A stretch of DNA of 6,145 bases from assembly GCA_002501285.1 (NCBI GenBank), contig DLSG01000067.1, positions 7,636 to 13,780 on the forward strand, in the 5' to 3' direction. Origin of the DNA: Christensenella sp. UBA7868. GTDB lineage: Bacteria > Bacillota > Clostridia > Christensenellales > UBA1242. Below the pieces are notes generated by a model, which saw nothing but the letters and a program-made list of their open reading frames with translations, searched no databases and was not told where the DNA came from. Of this stretch, positions 5,390 through 6,145 are shown one piece after another. Both the position numbers and the translations under genes were made by a program. How positions within the stretch are numbered: position 1 is the first letter of the stretch; the number at the start of each line of letters is the position of its first letter.

Positions 5390-6145
5390 TTAAAATTTGC
5401 GTTTTGCATAGAATTTTTCATCGAACATCATTCTAATTTCGTCAAGTGCTTCAATATGAACACGAGTTCTTGATGTTGGGCTTGTAATTAAAAACGCTTC
5501 ACCACGAGCAGCAGTTGCAATCGCATTTTTTTCGTCATCGTTAATACCACCCGCATTTCGATACAAATCTACTAGGTCGTTCATATCGTTTGCCGCCAAA
5601 CCGAATATCATTGAATATTGACTGGCGTTAATAATTGCTGTTGATTGTTTTGCAATTTCTTGGCTTCCAACGAAGTCTTTAATGTTCTGTGTGATGATAA
5701 TTTGCATACCATCATACTTTCTTATTCTTTTTGCTAATAATTCCATGAAGTCTAGCGCTATTGGATATTTTTGGTCAATAAATGTATGCGCTTCATCAAT
5801 TGCGATAATAATTTTACGTCTTGATGGGTCATTTTCACTAAAATTATGGATTTTGTTAAATTCTTTGTTTCTAATTATTTCATTGTTTAGATAACGAATA
5901 ACCAAAAGCATTTGAGCGTTTGCTAAAACCATATTACGGTTTGCAAGCAAACTTCTAAACGCAAATACTACAAAGTTTTCTTTTGTTTCCAACGTTGTTG
6001 GACCATTCCAAATATTTGCATTTCTTCCGCCAGTTGCAAATTTTTGAACATAAATTTCAATCTTTTTATAAATTGAAAGTAGATACTCATCTTTCTCTGT
6101 TTTTAATTTTTCTTCAACCAAAGCATAAAGGTCGTCAAATATTGG
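5390..6145 (-). CDS. virB4: VirB4/TraE-type conjugation ATPase, C-terminal part (runs off the right edge)
   Basis: The reading frame is open to the window edge; 251 C-terminal residues are visible, beginning PIFDDLY. VirB4-family ATPases power type IV secretion and conjugative DNA transfer from the cytoplasmic face of the membrane. Numbering from the edge, the fragment shows Walker B KIIIAIDEAH (111-120, with Asp117-Glu118), the downstream IIITQN strand and loop (149-154), and the SQYSMIFGLAANDMNDL stretch (175-191). GGINDDEKNAI (199-209) and GEAFLI (215-220) complete the usual end of the RecA-like domain. The Walker A motif must lie upstream, outside the window. A TTG at 6121 is not the start, because homologous-looking sequence continues in frame to its left. 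The order and wording of the motifs recall TraE ATPases of Gram-positive and mollicute integrative conjugative elements. A promoter follows its stop, but no terminator separates it from the next gene. Confidence 0.88.
   Translation of the reverse strand, partial: PIFDDLYALVEEKLKTEKDEYLLSIYKKIEIYVQKFATGGRNANIWNGPTTLETKENFVVFAFRSLLANRNMVLANAQMLLVIRYLNNEIIRNKEFNKIHNFSENDPSRRKIIIAIDEAHTFIDQKYPIALDFMELLAKRIRKYDGMQIIITQNIKDFVGSQEIAKQSTAIINASQYSMIFGLAANDMNDLVDLYRNAGGINDDEKNAIATAARGEAFLITSPTSRTRVHIEALDEIRMMFDEKFYAKRKF

Noticed and set aside
5682..5894. 70-codon plus-strand open frame with hydrophobic stretches
   Set aside because: It is antisense to the conserved Walker B region of the VirB4-like ATPase; the hydrophobicity is a reverse-complement effect.
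6119..6121. TTG as the start of the right-hand ATPase gene
   Set aside because: The frame stays open to the window edge with family-like residues (PIFDDLYA), no ribosome binding site precedes the TTG, and the essential Walker A motif must lie further upstream.
1..6145. CRISPR array, insertion sequence ends, integrase or attachment-site repeats
   Set aside because: No regularly spaced direct repeats, transposase or recombinase signature, or paired direct repeats flanking a unit were seen in the window.

Overview
The window is a very AT-rich stretch of bacterial DNA. It uses the standard bacterial code: TGA serves as a stop codon and all six tryptophans in the predicted proteins are TGG. Ribosome binding sites are strong and AAAGGAG-like, and sigma-A promoters have TATAAT boxes. 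This suggests a low-GC Bacillota or a non-mycoplasma relative of the Mollicutes; the sequence alone does not resolve the lineage.

The left part (1-2353) looks like ordinary chromosome. Positions 43-188 hold a highly folded, relatively GC-richer intergenic element: a long interrupted hairpin followed by a cloverleaf-like set of abutting helices. It directly abuts the 3' end of a leftward M29-family metallo-aminopeptidase gene (187-1302). A 139-bp divergent intergenic region carries a promoter for the rightward class II fructose-bisphosphate aldolase gene (1442-2353) and a perfect 7-bp inverted repeat that could be an operator.

The right part (2482-6145) is all leftward and looks like one end of a conjugative or integrative element. 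It begins at the right edge with the C-terminal 251 residues of a VirB4/TraE-type conjugation ATPase, whose N-terminus and Walker A motif lie outside the window. Next comes a near-consensus extended -10 promoter driving an unrecognised 829-residue soluble protein and, through an ATGA stop/start overlap, an unrecognised 102-residue helical protein. A perfect bidirectional terminator (2482-2512) closes this operon and separates it from the aldolase gene.

The best candidates for something undescribed are the 829/102-residue gene pair next to the conjugation ATPase, whose larger protein carries a duplicated Q-(I/L)-x-(M/I)-x-x-Y-L motif in an acidic linker, and the structured element at 43-188.
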